64,000 nt of DNA from Artocarpus heterophyllus (Eukaryota; Streptophyta; Magnoliopsida; Rosales; Moraceae), in contig CM046348.1 of the NCBI GenBank assembly GCA_025403435.1, positions 28,972,148 through 29,036,147 on the forward strand, read 5' to 3'. The notes under the pieces are model-generated. The model did no database searches. It saw nothing but the letters and a program-made list of their open reading frames with translations, and was not told where the DNA came from. A program made the position numbers and the translations under genes. Shown here one piece after another: positions 37,510 to 49,787 of the stretch (the stretch's first letter is position 1; every line of letters starts with the position of its first letter).

Positions 37510-37960
37510 TGTTGAATAAATTTAGTCTGTTGTGTTGTTTGAGTTTTAAGGCATTTGTTCGTTTGTTTTTTCCTAGTTAAAAGTGCATGTTACTAGTGGC
37601 AGTAGTGCAGGCTAGTCATTAGCTTGTTTGTTGGTGTTTTGTTTTCATGGTGTTATTATGTGTTAGTGGTCAAAGAGAGCTCATAGATAGTTGTTCTTTT
37701 CTTGTTTATTCCCGTTAATCTACAGCCTATATAAAGGCCATTATTCATTGAAATAAAAAACATTCAGAATACTTTTTCTTCTCTTTTGCTTTAAACTTCA
37801 GCTTTATTTTTTTCTTTGTCCCAGTTTTTTAATATTGTAACAAACAGCAGGTACTCTTTAATTTCGGAATAAGAATAACAAGTAGTCTTTAGTTTCGGCA
37901 AGAATTTTTGTAACTTATAGAATTGGTTTTTTGAGTTTCTCTTGCGTATTAAGAGTAACA
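37510..37960 (+). repeat. Possible copia LTR
   Basis: Starts TGTTGAATAAATT and could end GTAACA. It contains 'cctatataaaggcc' (37728-37741) and 'ttgaaataaaaaacattcag', the TATA and R-region style of copia LTRs. No matching target duplication was found. Confidence 0.4.
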
Positions 37961-40319
37961 AGTACTCATTCCTTTATAGCTCAAAAAAAAAAATTATCTA
38001 GTTAATAGCGAAGGAACTCAAGTTTCAAAGGACAAGATTGAGACGTATCTGGAATCATGAATGGTCCAGGTGCATTAGTCGTGGAAATTTTGAATTCTAT
38101 TTTAAACACAGAATTCAATGTTTCCATGAGCCGTTCATTGGTCAGCTGCTAGTTGATAAGTCCAATATTGAAAGTGTTTCTTACTCCAATATTACCAACT
38201 GTAAGTAGTTTTAGCGTGTAAATTACTTCTCTGATTTTATGAGCAAAATAGAAATGTTTCTTCTGTTCTTAGTGGGTCAATTTGTCTATTTACAATGAGA
38301 AGCACTCGGACTTGGTAAAGACTCTTAAAGTCAATCGCATTACATTCAGATTTGAAATGTTAACCGGCTAATAATGGTTAGCGCGTGAAGCTTAGCTATT
38401 GTCCTGACACAGTGCTTAAGAGTCTAATCTTTAGCAAGGGTATTTTAGACCTTTTACTCTTTTGTTTTGGTTCTCTTAGTCATTAGAGAGATTGGAGAAA
38501 TGACAGAGCTTGTATGGAGTGAGATTTTTCTGTAACCTTTATTATCATATATAGGGACATCTTTGGTTTTTTTTTTTTTTTATTAAATAATCGTGAATAA
38601 TAAAACCGCAAAAAACAAACATATAAGCGCGCATAAGACTTGGGTGATGTACCATTCCAAAAAAAAAAAAAAAAAGTATGTACCATGCAATGTTCAAAAA
38701 ATATTAAAAAATTAATAAATATGATTAATTAAAAATTTTTCTATTGTCTATGCCGTTAATTGATAAGAAATTATAAGTTTAAAGCTTATAAGTTCAAGTC
38801 TCTGTGAGAACTACTAGAAGATTTTAAAAATGCAGTTCAAGGCTAGAAATTTATTTCGCAATTTAAGTACTTTATGTTAAAGCATGTTAAGATCAACATT
38901 ATGTAGTTAAATAACAGCTATATAAGTAGGTTCGTTATATATTGTCACATACAACTTAGAAGGCAAACTCCTAACATGATTTTTATATTCCCCTTAGAAA
39001 ATGATTCCTGTATATTTTTTCGCATGAATTGGTTTTCCGTCTAATTAAATTTACATTAAATTATAATAACAGACTATACAGATTTAATTTTAGGATGTAA
39101 CTGAAGGCCTATTCTTACAGAGTGCAAGAAAACCTGCCAATATTATTGCTGTCTTAATCGGCGCTTTCCGAACTTCCAATCATAATACTAGCAAAATAAA
39201 TGATCGAACTTACCGCTGCTTAGTTTTTCAGCATTATTGATGAGCTACCTGTGCATCCGGAGAATTTTCCTTAGTAATGTCAAGACTTTAAAAAGCCAAG
39301 GCTGAGTCAAGATTGACATTAGAATATTCAAAATTCCATTATTTTAGAGTAAATTGCAATCTAATCCCTTAAAAGTATTTTTCATGGCACATTGCCCTTG
39401 TATATCTTGTAACCTCATGCAATAAAAGTATTCCTTCTTACTGTAAAGTAAAGTTGGACTGGGGCGAGAATTCTTAATGAGTTTCTCAATGAGTTTTTTT
39501 TTTTTTTTTTTTTTTTGACATTTTATCCCTTTTCTTGCTTCTTACCAGCTCTGAGAAACAAATAGATAGAGTTTTAGCATTTTGGGAGGAAAGGGTATTT
39601 AATAAAACAAAAAATCATACCTAAGTTGTAAAAAAAAAAAAAAAAAAAGGGACTAATCAACCTTTTCTGTTAAAAAACTGATGAAGTTTGATGGAGGAGG
39701 GAAAGTTGGAGATAGATAATAGATGGGGAAGGCCAAAACAGATACGTTTTGAAGTTTGGAGGGCATATTACTTGAAAAAATGGACTAATCATTTTTTGTG
39801 TTAAAAAATTGATAGAGTTTGACGGAGGGGGGAAAGTTGGAGATGAATAATAAATCTAAAGGGCATAACAAATACATTTTAAAGTTCAGAGGACATGTTA
39901 TTTATACATAGTTCAAAGAGAACTTGTAAACCTTATCCGTTACATTTTTCTGTCTCTGCCTTTTCTTCCTCATTCAACCTTTTGGCTAATCCACTTGAAT
40001 GATCACCATTATCTTTTGACTCCTAGACAGGAAAAATCTGAGTAATTGATAAATTACGTTAAGAGAATGTGGTCGAAGACTTAAGTCAACGAATGTGGGA
40101 TTTAAAAAAATAATAATCACAATAAATAAGAGAAAATTACATGTTAAAACAATTTTTATTTATTCCACACTTGAAAAAGTTATGCCACATTATTACTCGT
40201 ATTATTTGTCTAAGTTATGCCATACTAAAACATTTGTGGCATTTATAAACAGTAAGTTTTAAAAAGTGACGTTTATGAGAATTCCCCCAATAATAAACCT
40301 CGTATCTTTACAGGGAATT
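37961..40319. other. Intergenic, repeats only
   Basis: No gene is supported. It contains long T/A runs (38568-38581, 39495-39517, 39629-39648) and a ~125-bp direct duplication at 39655-39775 and 39785-39905 ('gatggagga..gaaagttggagat'). A MITE-like block is described separately. Confidence 0.5.
40128..40290. repeat. MITE-like repeat, copy 1
   Basis: The strings 'gaaaattacatgtta', 'gttatgcca(c/t)a', 'tggcatttataaa' and 'agttttaaaaa' recur in the same order at about 51280-51530. Ends and superfamily are undetermined. Confidence 0.45.
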
Positions 40320-41080
40320 GATTTCTTGGAGAAACTGGGTAGCCCACTAGTGTAAGTGGGAGCAGAGCAAACTTAGAAAGTGGATTATCTAGAATGAATA
40401 TACAGTGCCTATGCTATGAAATACAAGAGTGATATGTGATTACAAGAGTTGTAATTAGTGATATGTGATTGTTCTCTATGCTATGAAATTCTTAAATATG
40501 AAAACAGTTGAATATGCATTAAGATATGAATGTTAGACTTTGTTTGATCTTAACTTAAATAATGACCAATGTATCAACATAACAGGCCTCCATTATTCCT
40601 CGAAACTTCTTTTTAAGCTCCGCCTTGAACTCGGCATTCCATCGTTAGCTGCCTCCTTAAATCCCTACCAACAAATGGCACGTCAAAACCCTTTCTTGTC
40701 CACATCCCTCCACGTGATAGTTCTTTATTCTATCATGAGCTTATTGCATCCTGCCAGCGCTGCTGCCGGTGCCTATGCAACATTCAGCAATGAAACAGGC
40801 AGGTTGCTCTGCTCAAATTCGAAGAGTCAATTCCCATATATCCAAATAGAGTCCTAAGCTCATGGAATGACTCTGTGCCTTGTGTGACTGACCTGGAATT
40901 GCATGCAACATTCGGCATCAAAGGGTGACGGCCTTGAAGTTGAATTTAATAGAGTCCTAAACTCATGGAATGTCATATCAACCTCTCAACCTATAGGGAG
41001 GCTTCAATACGGTTCAATATTGTTTATGATCTCAATGTTGCAAGGGACCTTGCAAATTCTGATTTCCCATAGATCACAGG
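40320..41080 (+). pseudogene. Truncated duplicate of the receptor kinase gene 5' end
   Basis: Matches 42455-43560: the promoter-side block ('gtagcccac..gtgtaa', 'gaatgttaga', 'taaataatgacca'), the 5' UTR, the ATG at 40675 (MARQNP versus MALQNL), the signal peptide and the first codons of the LRRNT. A frameshift after SNETGR and an early stop end it. A piece ('aatagagtcctaa(g/a)ctcatggaatg') is duplicated at 40848 and 40950. Only ~50-60 codons survive and no LRR or kinase remains. Confidence 0.85.
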
Positions 41081-41084
41081 CAAT

Positions 41085-42157
41085 CAGTACGATCACCCGG
41101 GCCCAATTAATAAGATAAAATAAAGCTTAAATAAATAAGCATAAAACAAGTTGATCAACAAGCATAAAATATTCATGCATATTTTTATGAAATGATTTTA
41201 ATTATGTTTTGCGAGTCTAATTTCCTACTTGCTAAGCAAAAGCTCATTTAATTATGGTCATATTGTAGGTAATAAACTCGTCAGTGACACTTGATGGGCA
41301 GTGGTGAGTGGGGGACGAATGGTGAAGCTAGAAATGCAAATGTAATATTTTAGCATTTTTAGTTTACGAAATTATGTATGTTTTTATTTTACAAAAATTA
41401 TGTATGTATAAATAAGTAGATTTGAAATTACCTAATTATGTTTTAAAAACCGAGGTTGTAATTATACAACCTTGGTCTAGGGAATTATAAGATTTAAAAA
41501 TGTTGCAATAGAAAATGCAACAAATACACAAAAATTTTCAAGTAAGAAAATTAAAAAATTATTTAGAATTAAAAATGTTTATAGGAATTTTACATTAAAT
41601 TAAGAAAGGATTTTAATAAATATGTTTTATAAATTTGTTAGTATGGAAGTTTAAAAGATTGTGCTTTAAGAAACTAATATGTTAGACTCAAGTGTAAATG
41701 ATAAGAAATTGTTATTATGTTAAGTTTAAAAAGGAATAAGTCTTAAGAAATCGATATGTTAATTTCAGGAAGGATTTAAAAAGCATTTAAAATAGGAATT
41801 TATGACGATATTTAATTTAGAATTCTTTTAGAAATATTTTCATTTAAATAAAAAATAGTTTCTAAATAATTATCTTCAGGTTTTAAAGAAAGGTTCTAGG
41901 AAATTATTATTATCATGCTTTAAGAAATTAATGTTATGATGTACGTAAAGAATTAAGTCTTTAGAAATTATGATTATGTTAAAACATAATAGTTATTATT
42001 ATGTTTAAAGAAATCAATATTTCTTTAAAAGAAATATTTTAGGAAATCATTAACAAGGTCTTGTTTTAAGAAAAAAATTATTTTACAGTTTAAGTACTTA
42101 ACTTAATATAAGTTTAAGATTAAAATTAACTAGTTAAGTAACGACCACGTAATTACA
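41085..42157 (+). repeat. LTR fragment related to the one at 1-2091
   Basis: 'ttgctaagcaaaagctcattta' followed by 'gtaggtaat' matches 1575-1620, and the end 'gaccacgtaattaca' resembles the terminus at 2091. It is AT-rich and non-coding, and separates the two receptor-kinase 5' copies. Confidence 0.5.
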
Positions 42158-42317
42158 GGTGATACAACTTTCAGGCTCTTTATTTTCTTCAAACTTTGGA
42201 GCCTACGATTTTTGTTGGAAGCCTTCACCCCAGATTATACGTTGGGGCATTTGAATTGTCAGAGGTGTAAATAGATTGCAAGTCAAATAAGTTAGATGCA
42301 CGAAATTTCTTGCACAA

Positions 42318-42411
42318 TATAGCTGGCTTAGGGACCATATGCAAAACCGAAGGGTCAACGACGGATAGCTGGCTTAGGGACCACATGCAAAACTGAAGTG
42401 TCAACGACAGA
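42318..42411. repeat. 47-bp tandem duplication upstream of the receptor kinase
   Basis: Two adjacent copies of 'atagctggcttagggacca' plus the 28 bases that follow (to 'gtcaacgacgg'), with three substitutions. Confidence 0.85.
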
Positions 42412-43252
42412 GAAGACTTAGAAAGTGCAAAATAACTCTATTTTTGTAGAATTATAGAGCAATTGAGTAGCCCACTTGTGTAAACGGGAGAAAATAGTGC
42501 GGAGAAGACTTAGAAAGTGGACTCTCTGGGCTCTAGGAAGAAAACAGTTGAAAGTGCGTTAGGATATGAATGTTAGATTTTGTTTTCCCTAATTTAAATA
42601 ATGACCAATACGATCCTTGAATTAGATTGAGCACAAAACTTGGAATTTATTACAAATTCATTTATTACTATTCATACAAATTCATTGTCGCACTAATGCA
42701 TAGTAATATTGTTGAATTACTGAATTTTCTGCAGCCATATCATAAAAGCATTAACATATGTTGCGGAGGCTAACGATGATGAATCTCCATCAAATTAAAT
42801 TGATCAAATAAAAATCTACAAAAAAAAGTAATATTAGCTATTAGGTTTCTTACCGACAAGTCGTTGCCACATGTCCCAAGCAACTTCTAAGTTTTGTGGT
42901 TCAAGTCTAATTATGCCTTCTTTCTCTACTAGGTAGAGTCATATTGACATGACTGGCATTATGATGCACACCACTCAATAACTATGACAATCGTTTTTAT
43001 TCAGCAAAAAAAAAAAGGAAAAAAAAAAGAGAGAACATGGTAATCGTCACATCAACTTTGGGGAAAGAAAAAGAGGGTTAACGTGAATATCCCCTTATCT
43101 GCACTTCCAATTTGCATTGTGGTCCACAATTCAAATTCTTCAATGAATCAAACATAAAAAAGCTCCATTTTTCCATGGCCCTTCTTTTTAACTCTGTTTT
43201 GAACTAGGCATTCCAGTGTTAAGCTGCTTCCTTGATTACCTACCCCCAACAA

Positions 43253-46200
43253 ATGGCACTTCAAAACCTCTCTACGTTATTTCCATTTTTGTTTTTATCC
43301 CTCCGTGTGACTGCTCTTTATTCCATCATGGGCTTATTGCAACCTACCTTGTTCACTGCCGCTACAGTATTCAGTAATGACACTGATAGGTTTGCTCTGC
43401 TCAAATTCAAGGTATCAATTCCCATCGATCCAAATAAAGTCCTAAGCTCATGGAATGACTCTGTTCCCTTCTGCGACTGGCCTGGAATTGCATGCAACGT
43501 TCGGCATCAAAGGGTGACGGCCTTGGAGTTGGAGGGCTATAACTTGCGAGGAACCATATCACCTTACATTGGAAACCTCTCCTTCATGAGGTACATTAAT
43601 CTTGGAAATAATAGCTTTTTCAGCAAAATTCCACAACAAGTTGATCGTTTGTTCAGACTAGAACATCTCAATCTGAGTCGCAACATGTTGGAAGGTAAAG
43701 TTCCAGTCAACTTGAGCTACAGCTCACAACTCCGAGTGTTAGATATCGGAGAAAACAAATTTACTGGAACTATTCCTTCAGAGATTGGCACTTTGAAGAA
43801 TCTTGTGTTCCTTAGTCTTAGAAAAAATAATCTCACAGGAGGCATCCCACCTTCCTTGGGAAACATTTCATCGCTAAGAAAACTCTCTCTAACATATAAC
43901 AATCTCGTGGGAAATGTTCCCAATGTGTTAGGAAACTTGAAAAGATTAACCTTGTTAACTTTAAGTTGTAATAATCTGTCTGGTACAATCCCTCTCTCCC
44001 TTTACAATATGTCCTCTCTTCTCACTTTTATAATGGCAGTGAATAATTTTGAAGGGACTCTTCCTCCTAACATAGGCCACGCGCTCCCTAACCTCCAAGG
44101 ATTTGGCATAGGTGGTAATCAATTCTCTGGGATAATTCCGGAATCTTTTTCCAATATTTCTCAGCTTCAAATACTTGATATTGATGAAAATAATTTTTTT
44201 GGTCAAGTTCCAACCAGTTTGGGAAATCTTCAACATCTCCAATGGCTCTTTTTAAGTTATAATAATCTCGGAAATTATGCTGCTAATAGCTTGAATTTTC
44301 TTTCATCATTAAAAAACTGCAGCCAAATGAAACTACTAGAGTTTGAAATGAACAGTTTTGAAGGTGTCTTACCCAATTCTGTAGTAAATTTGTCAACCCA
44401 GCTCACTAAATTTCTTGCTGGCAAAAATCAAATATCTGGAAATATCCCTTCAACATTAGCAAATCTAGTCAACTTAGCCGTCTTGGCTTTGGAACAAAAT
44501 CGCTTCATAGGATTTATTCCAGATACTTTGGGGAAGTTACAAAATTTGCAAGCGTTGGCTTTGGATTCAAATTCATTGTCAGGACAAATACCCTCCTCCA
44601 TAGGAAACCTCACCCAAATGTATGAACTTTATCTATCCTATAACAAGCTAAATGGAAGCATTCCCCAGGAGATTGGACACTGCAAGACTCTGCAATATCT
44701 TGACATTTCAAATAATAAATTGGGTGGAACAATCCCTGCAGAAATTTTTGCTCTTCCCTCCTTGTCTATCTTACTCAACTTGTCATGGAACTCATTCACT
44801 GGAAACCTACCTGTGGAAGTGGGCAAGCTAAAGAATATAAATGTACTTGACCTATCTGAAAACAATCTCACTAAAGAAATCCCAAAAACTATTGGAGATT
44901 GTCAGAGTCTAGAATTCCTTTACCTACAAGGGAACAACTTTGAAGGGACCCTACCTTTTGCTTTTGCTTCTCTGAAAGGACTTCGATACTTGGATCTTTC
45001 ACAAAATAACCTCTTAGGAAAAATTCCAAGGGATCTAGGGGAACTTCGTGGCTTGCAATATCTAAATCTTTCTTTCAACAACCTGGAGGGAGAAGTACCA
45101 AACAAAGGTGTCTTTCAAAATGCAAGTGCAATATCAGTAGTTGGAAATTCTAAGCTATGTGGTGGTGTTCCAAACTTGCAGCTTTCAAGATGCCTGGTTA
45201 AAGATTCCAAACAGAAAAATAAGACCAGAGTTCTCAAACTAGCAATTATTTTAGTTTGCTTGATTGCACTTTTTCTGCTCTCATCTTTACTAGTTATTTA
45301 TTGGAAGAAAAAATCACAAATGAAATTGGCACGTGCACTTTCAACAATGAGGTTTTTCTCAAAAGTGTCATACAAGACGCTTTATCAGGCTACCAATGGA
45401 TTCTCTTCGAGCATGTTAATCGGAACAGGTAGCTTTGGCTGTGTATATAGAGGCATTCTTGGTCAGAAAGAAAATCTAATTGCTGTAAAGGTCTTCAATA
45501 ATATGAGAAAAGGAGCTTCCAGGAGTTTCCTCGTTGAATGCAATGCATTGAGAAATATTAGACACCGAAATCTTGTTAAGATTCTGACATGTTGTTCTAG
45601 CATGGATTACAATGGTAACGAATTCAAGGCTATAGTCTTCGACTATATGTCAAATGGAAGCTTAGAGAAATGGTTGCATCCAATGAATGATGGCGGAAAT
45701 CGATCCATGGGTTTGGACTTAATTCAGAGACTAGATATTGTTGTAGATGTGGCCTCTGCAATACACTATCTTCACGAGGGTTGTACCCAACCGATCATCC
45801 ACTGCGACTTGAAGCCTAGCAATGTTCTTCTCAACAATGAGATGGTTGCCCATGTAAATGATTTTGGATTAGCAAGATTGATTTCAAATGACAATGACTT
45901 CTCCAAAAGCCAAACTAGCACAAATGGAATAAAGGGAACAATTGGTTATGCTGCTCCAGGTAACGACTCGTCAACACCTTTTTCTCTTATTCTTGTGACA
46001 GGTGTTGCTAAATTGGAAAATACTAGCAATAGTCTAAATTCTATATATAAAATATAACTTCAATCTTTTTTTTTTCCTTAATACTTCAATGTAGTCAAGT
46101 TAAAATATCTACAACAATTGTTTTACGAAAGGGAGATTAATCCAAACTTTTTTATTGCTATAATTGTAGAGTATGCAATGGGTGGTGAACCATCAAAACA

Positions 46201-46657
46201 AGGGGACGTGTACAGCTATGGCATTCTTTTGTTGGAGATGTTCACTGGAAAGAGACCCACCGATGAAATGTTCAAAGATGATTTCAATCTTCATAACTTC
46301 GTGAAAATGGCATTGCCCGAAAGAGTAGTGCAAATTACGGACTCTAGTCTTCTTCCTACAGAAGTCGAGGAAACAGTAACAGAGAGAAGAGAAGATGGAA
46401 GAAACTATAGGAACAATGAAGGCATTAAGATTGATGTCGAAGAAAGATTAGGTCACATTAACTTTGAGAAGGCAAACCAGATTAGCGCTCATCATCTACA
46501 GAGCTGCTTGGTTTCAATCTTGGAAATTGGACTTGCCTGTTCTGAAGAATTGCCAAATGAAAGGATGAACATGGGAGATGTTATCAGGGAGCTACAACAT
46601 ATTAGAGATGCTTCTCTAGGCGTTGTCATCCACGAACAGACACGAAGAACCAGCTAA
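43253..46657 (+). CDS. LRR-XII receptor-like kinase (EFR/XA21 type), non-RD
   Basis: Exons 43253-45959 and 46170-46657, 210-bp GT-AG intron in the activation-segment region as is usual for this subfamily; about 1064 residues. The start ATG gives MALQNLSTLFPFLFL, a hydrophobic signal peptide. Then come an LRRNT (DRFALLKFK...WPGIACN, ~45-82), about 22 LRRs with the LxxLxLxxNxLxGxIP pattern, a paired-Cys cap (LCGG...SRC), a transmembrane helix (663-684) and a Ser/Thr kinase domain: GTGSFG (725-729), K746, HCDLKPSN (D852 preceded by Cys, so non-RD), DFG at 870, YAAPEYAMGGEPS. The subfamily perceives microbial peptides at the plasma membrane and starts immune signalling with SERK co-receptors; the ligand here is unknown. 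All catalytic residues are present. Reading through the intron would give a protein truncated inside the kinase. Confidence 0.93.
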
Positions 46658-47173
46658 GTTATAGGTACTACCGCAAAATTTTACTTGCATTGGCTTATAA
46701 GTTTTCAAAATCACTTTCACGATAAGGTCTGAAATAGAGAAGTCTAACACTAACATTCAGTAATGACCCTGCAACTGTTGGAAGGTATACGTGTTGTGAT
46801 AAATTAGGACTAAAATCTGCTATGATAAATCTTATTTAGAATTTTTTTTCCCAGTGTGTTTTCTGCAAAAGTGCAAGTTTCATTTTGGCATTTTCATTCC
46901 CTGGCAAAGGAAAAAAAAAAAAAAAACTAACTTTTGTTCAAACTGCAGGAGCTTGAAGCAAAAGCGAAACAACTGAAGTGGTTTTGTCCTTGTTTAGTCT
47001 TTTTTCCCCTACCGAATAGTAAATTAGATACTAATTCCCCTTCTTCCTCTCGTTTGGATATGCCTATCTAATTAATACGATGTGTTGTATAAATAATCAC
47101 ATATAGTTTCTTGTGTGATGTTGTAATGAATTCAACTTCATACTTTGGTATTTATGCTTATCCTCGTATATGT
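46658..47173 (+). other. 3' flank of the receptor kinase
   Basis: The likely 3' UTR, with an A-run at 46911-46925 and 'ctgcaggagcttgaag' near 46946. Parts (46680-46780, 46940-46960) recur at 47860-48110, so the flank is duplicated. Confidence 0.5.
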
Positions 47174-47731
47174 CATGTTTGGTAGACCGTATTGTATTGT
47201 ATTATATAAGATGTATTAGATTGTATTTGTTGTGTTGTATTATCATAATACAATACGGTGTTTAGCACATAACATATTATAAAGAGGGTCAAAATGTAAG
47301 TTTTCAAAATTTGGGCCAAAATATAATTTTTTCAAAATTAAGGGGTTGAAAAATAAATTTTAAAAATGTGGGGTTAAAATATAATTTTTTTAAGAAAAGG
47401 CATCAAAATATAATTTTTAAAAAATGAGAGGTTAAAATGCAGTTTTACAAAATATAAATTTGCCCTAAAATTTTAAAAAATTATAAATTTTGGCCTACTT
47501 ATATGTTGGCCTAACCTCAATCACACGATAAATTCAACTTTGACAAAAACCATAGACTCAGCATAAAATAATATAATACAATACACTAAAAAATAAGTCA
47601 TATTCTATAATACGAAATGGATTGTATTAGTTTACTATCTATATTAACTCATGCAACACAATGATCATACTGAACATTATAATATATATTATTATACAAT
47701 ACAGTACTTTAATACGATGTAACAAACATAG
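47174..47731. mobile_element. MITE with ATGTTTG...TATTGTATTGTAT inverted ends
   Basis: The left end 'catgtttggtagaccgtatt' and the reverse complement of the right end ('tatgtttgttacatcgtatt') form imperfect inverted repeats rich in TATTGTATTG. The interior has repeats of '(g)ggttaaaatataattttt'. No ORF is present. The superfamily is uncertain; possible flanks are 'gtatat' on both sides. Confidence 0.55.
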
Positions 47732-47859
47732 CTTAAGTATATACTAATTGTCCGTGTCCGAAGAGAAGCAATCAACTATTTAATAGAGGAGGGTAGTGTT
47801 TTGATGAAGCACATATAACCACCTCATTTCTTTCAATAATAGGATTAGCTTATAATCTT

Positions 47860-48110
47860 ATTTGCATTAGCTTATAATAATTCATCATAACACTTGACCA
47901 AAAAGTCCAAAACAGAGAGGTCCAACATTATTGTTTAGTAAGAGTCCTTCCTTTATTGGAAGCTGTAAAGTCTAAGACTAACAAAGTATGTTAGAAATCT
48001 ACCTCTTTTGATTAATCAACTGTATCTAAAAGTTTTATTTTCTTTTAAATATGTCCAATGCAATAGACTGACTACTTGTATCTGCACTGCAGGGGCTTGT
48101 TCAAACAAAT
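47860..48110 (+). repeat. Duplicate of the receptor-kinase 3' flank
   Basis: Aligns with 46690-46960: 'aaaacagagaggtccaaca' versus 'gaaatagagaagtctaaca', and 'gcactgcaggggcttg' versus 'aactgcaggagcttg'. This suggests the tail of a lost paralogue. Confidence 0.6.
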
Positions 48111-49124
48111 GGGGACCAAAATCATACTTTACTCTAAAAAATGCTTGGTTCTAAGTTATATCTTTCCAAATATTAAATAAAATATATCTCCATTAACAAT
48201 TTTATTTTCTTTTCTTCTTCCTTGTTTTTGCCTCAAGAGGCACGAAAGTACTTTCAAAAAGCCTTGTCAACTATTAAAGGGGGAAACAGCTTAAATCCCG
48301 AGTATTGACCCTTTCTTCTTATAGTTGTCGTTTCTATGGCTGTTGTCGTTTTGAAAAAGTTTATTGTTCTTTTTTTTTTTTTTTTTGCTTTCGAAACTTA
48401 ATCGTTGTTTTAACTTTTTTTTTTTTTGTTATTTTGATTTTGGTTTTATCATGATTGTCGCTTCCAAATATTGTTCTTGTGATAAAACTTTGAAGATTTT
48501 CTTAGAAAAAAATGTTACGAGGAATCATCGACGTGCCTCTGAGAATTCCATATTAGTTATAGAGGATGGGTACTCGACGTTGCGCCAAAAAAAAAAAAAA
48601 AAAAACAGTGAGAGAGAGAAGGTACTTAACTTTGCAGGATATAAAAAAAGAAAAAAAGAAAAAAAAGTTGCACCGCTTTATTTATCCCTTGAGACAATAT
48701 ATACATGCATAACATGAATTGTTAACCGACCTTCCACTTGGCATATGTATACACATATCCACCCTAAAAACATTTTCAAAATTTATTTTTATTCCTGTAA
48801 TTTTAAGAACTTACAATTTGACCACAATTTTGTTTTTGTTCAAAGAGACTTCTCTTCTAATAACACAATATCGAATATAGAATTAAATAGGTAAAATTTA
48901 AACTTAATTTTTTTCTACATACTACTATACAATCCTCCAAAACTATCTTATCTATTTTATCTTGTGTACTAAACAGGGCAAAGAAAATTAACCAAAGAGA
49001 ATTATTTTTTGGAAGGAGGATGCAGCGTGGCTAGCTAGAGTCTGGAGGGCATTAATATGCCATCACCGCTAGAGCGGATTAATATTGAGTTTTTGCCATT
49101 TTCTCTCGCAAGCCATTTAAACCG
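48111..49124. other. Intergenic, no recognised gene
   Basis: T- and A-runs (48369-48387, 48417-48426, 48587-48605). The ORF at 48364-48717 is built largely from homopolymer and is not credible. Confidence 0.55.
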
Positions 49125-49320
49125 ATTAATTGAGTGTTTGAGAAGTAAGTTAAAACTGAGGGTTAGAACTAAAAATACTGTAATATGTGAATGCTTTACA
49201 CTGTAACATATTTTTACTTTATTGTTACAATCATGAAAACTTTCTACTATTTAAGTTGAAAATGAGTTTGTCAAACATTTTATAATATTAATAGTGACCA
49301 CTAGTCAAACAAACACAGAC
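49125..49320. repeat. MITE copy related to 49635-49787
   Basis: Shares 'taaaaatactgtaa', 'tgtgaa.gcttta.actgta' and 'ctatttaagttg/ctatttattggttg' with the neighbour. 'gagtgtttgagaa' and 'agtcaaacaaacac' resemble degenerate inverted ends. Confidence 0.4.
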
Positions 49321-49634
49321 TAATTGAATTATGTGAGGAATACGCTCGAAGACTTTGAAGTCTACTATTTTGGACGTGTAAATCAAGTATTTAGGACCAT
49401 TGATTGCCTTTGGATAAGCTAATTTCTTGGAGCAAGTTGTAACCAATTTATATTGTGGAAAAATGACTGCCGTGCGTGTTTGGCCATGCCGTGGACCCTA
49501 TAGCAAGAAAATGATGTGGAAAAGTGTTTTGTCGAGAGGAAAAAACATTTACAAGATTATAGGGTAGACTTTTTTTTTTAACCTCTTGGCTCTAAATAAA
49601 GATGTTTAGAATCCCAGAGCAAAGTCCTTGCTAA

Positions 49635-49787
49635 TAGGGTGTTGGTTATAACTAATTAATTAAAAATACTGTAACTTGTGAAAGCTTTATACTGTATCAA
49701 CATTTTACTTTTTACCATAGCTACTAAAAATTTTACACTATTTATTGGTTGGAACCAATTAGTTCTAACTGAGAACAAAACACCCTA
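49635..49787. mobile_element. Small MITE, GGGTGTT ends
   Basis: 153 bp bounded by TAGGGTGTT and AACACCCTA, with imperfect inverted ends extending through 'ggttataactaatta' and 'taattggttccaacc'-like text. A TA dinucleotide flanks both sides. No ORF of its own. Confidence 0.65.

Noticed and set aside
45960..46057. Extension of the kinase ORF beyond 45959
   Set aside because: This is intronic read-through; splicing to 46170 restores the canonical APEYAMGG kinase motif.
48364..48717. 117-codon plus-strand ORF
   Set aside because: Built largely from poly-T and poly-A runs, low complexity, no motif and no splice context.
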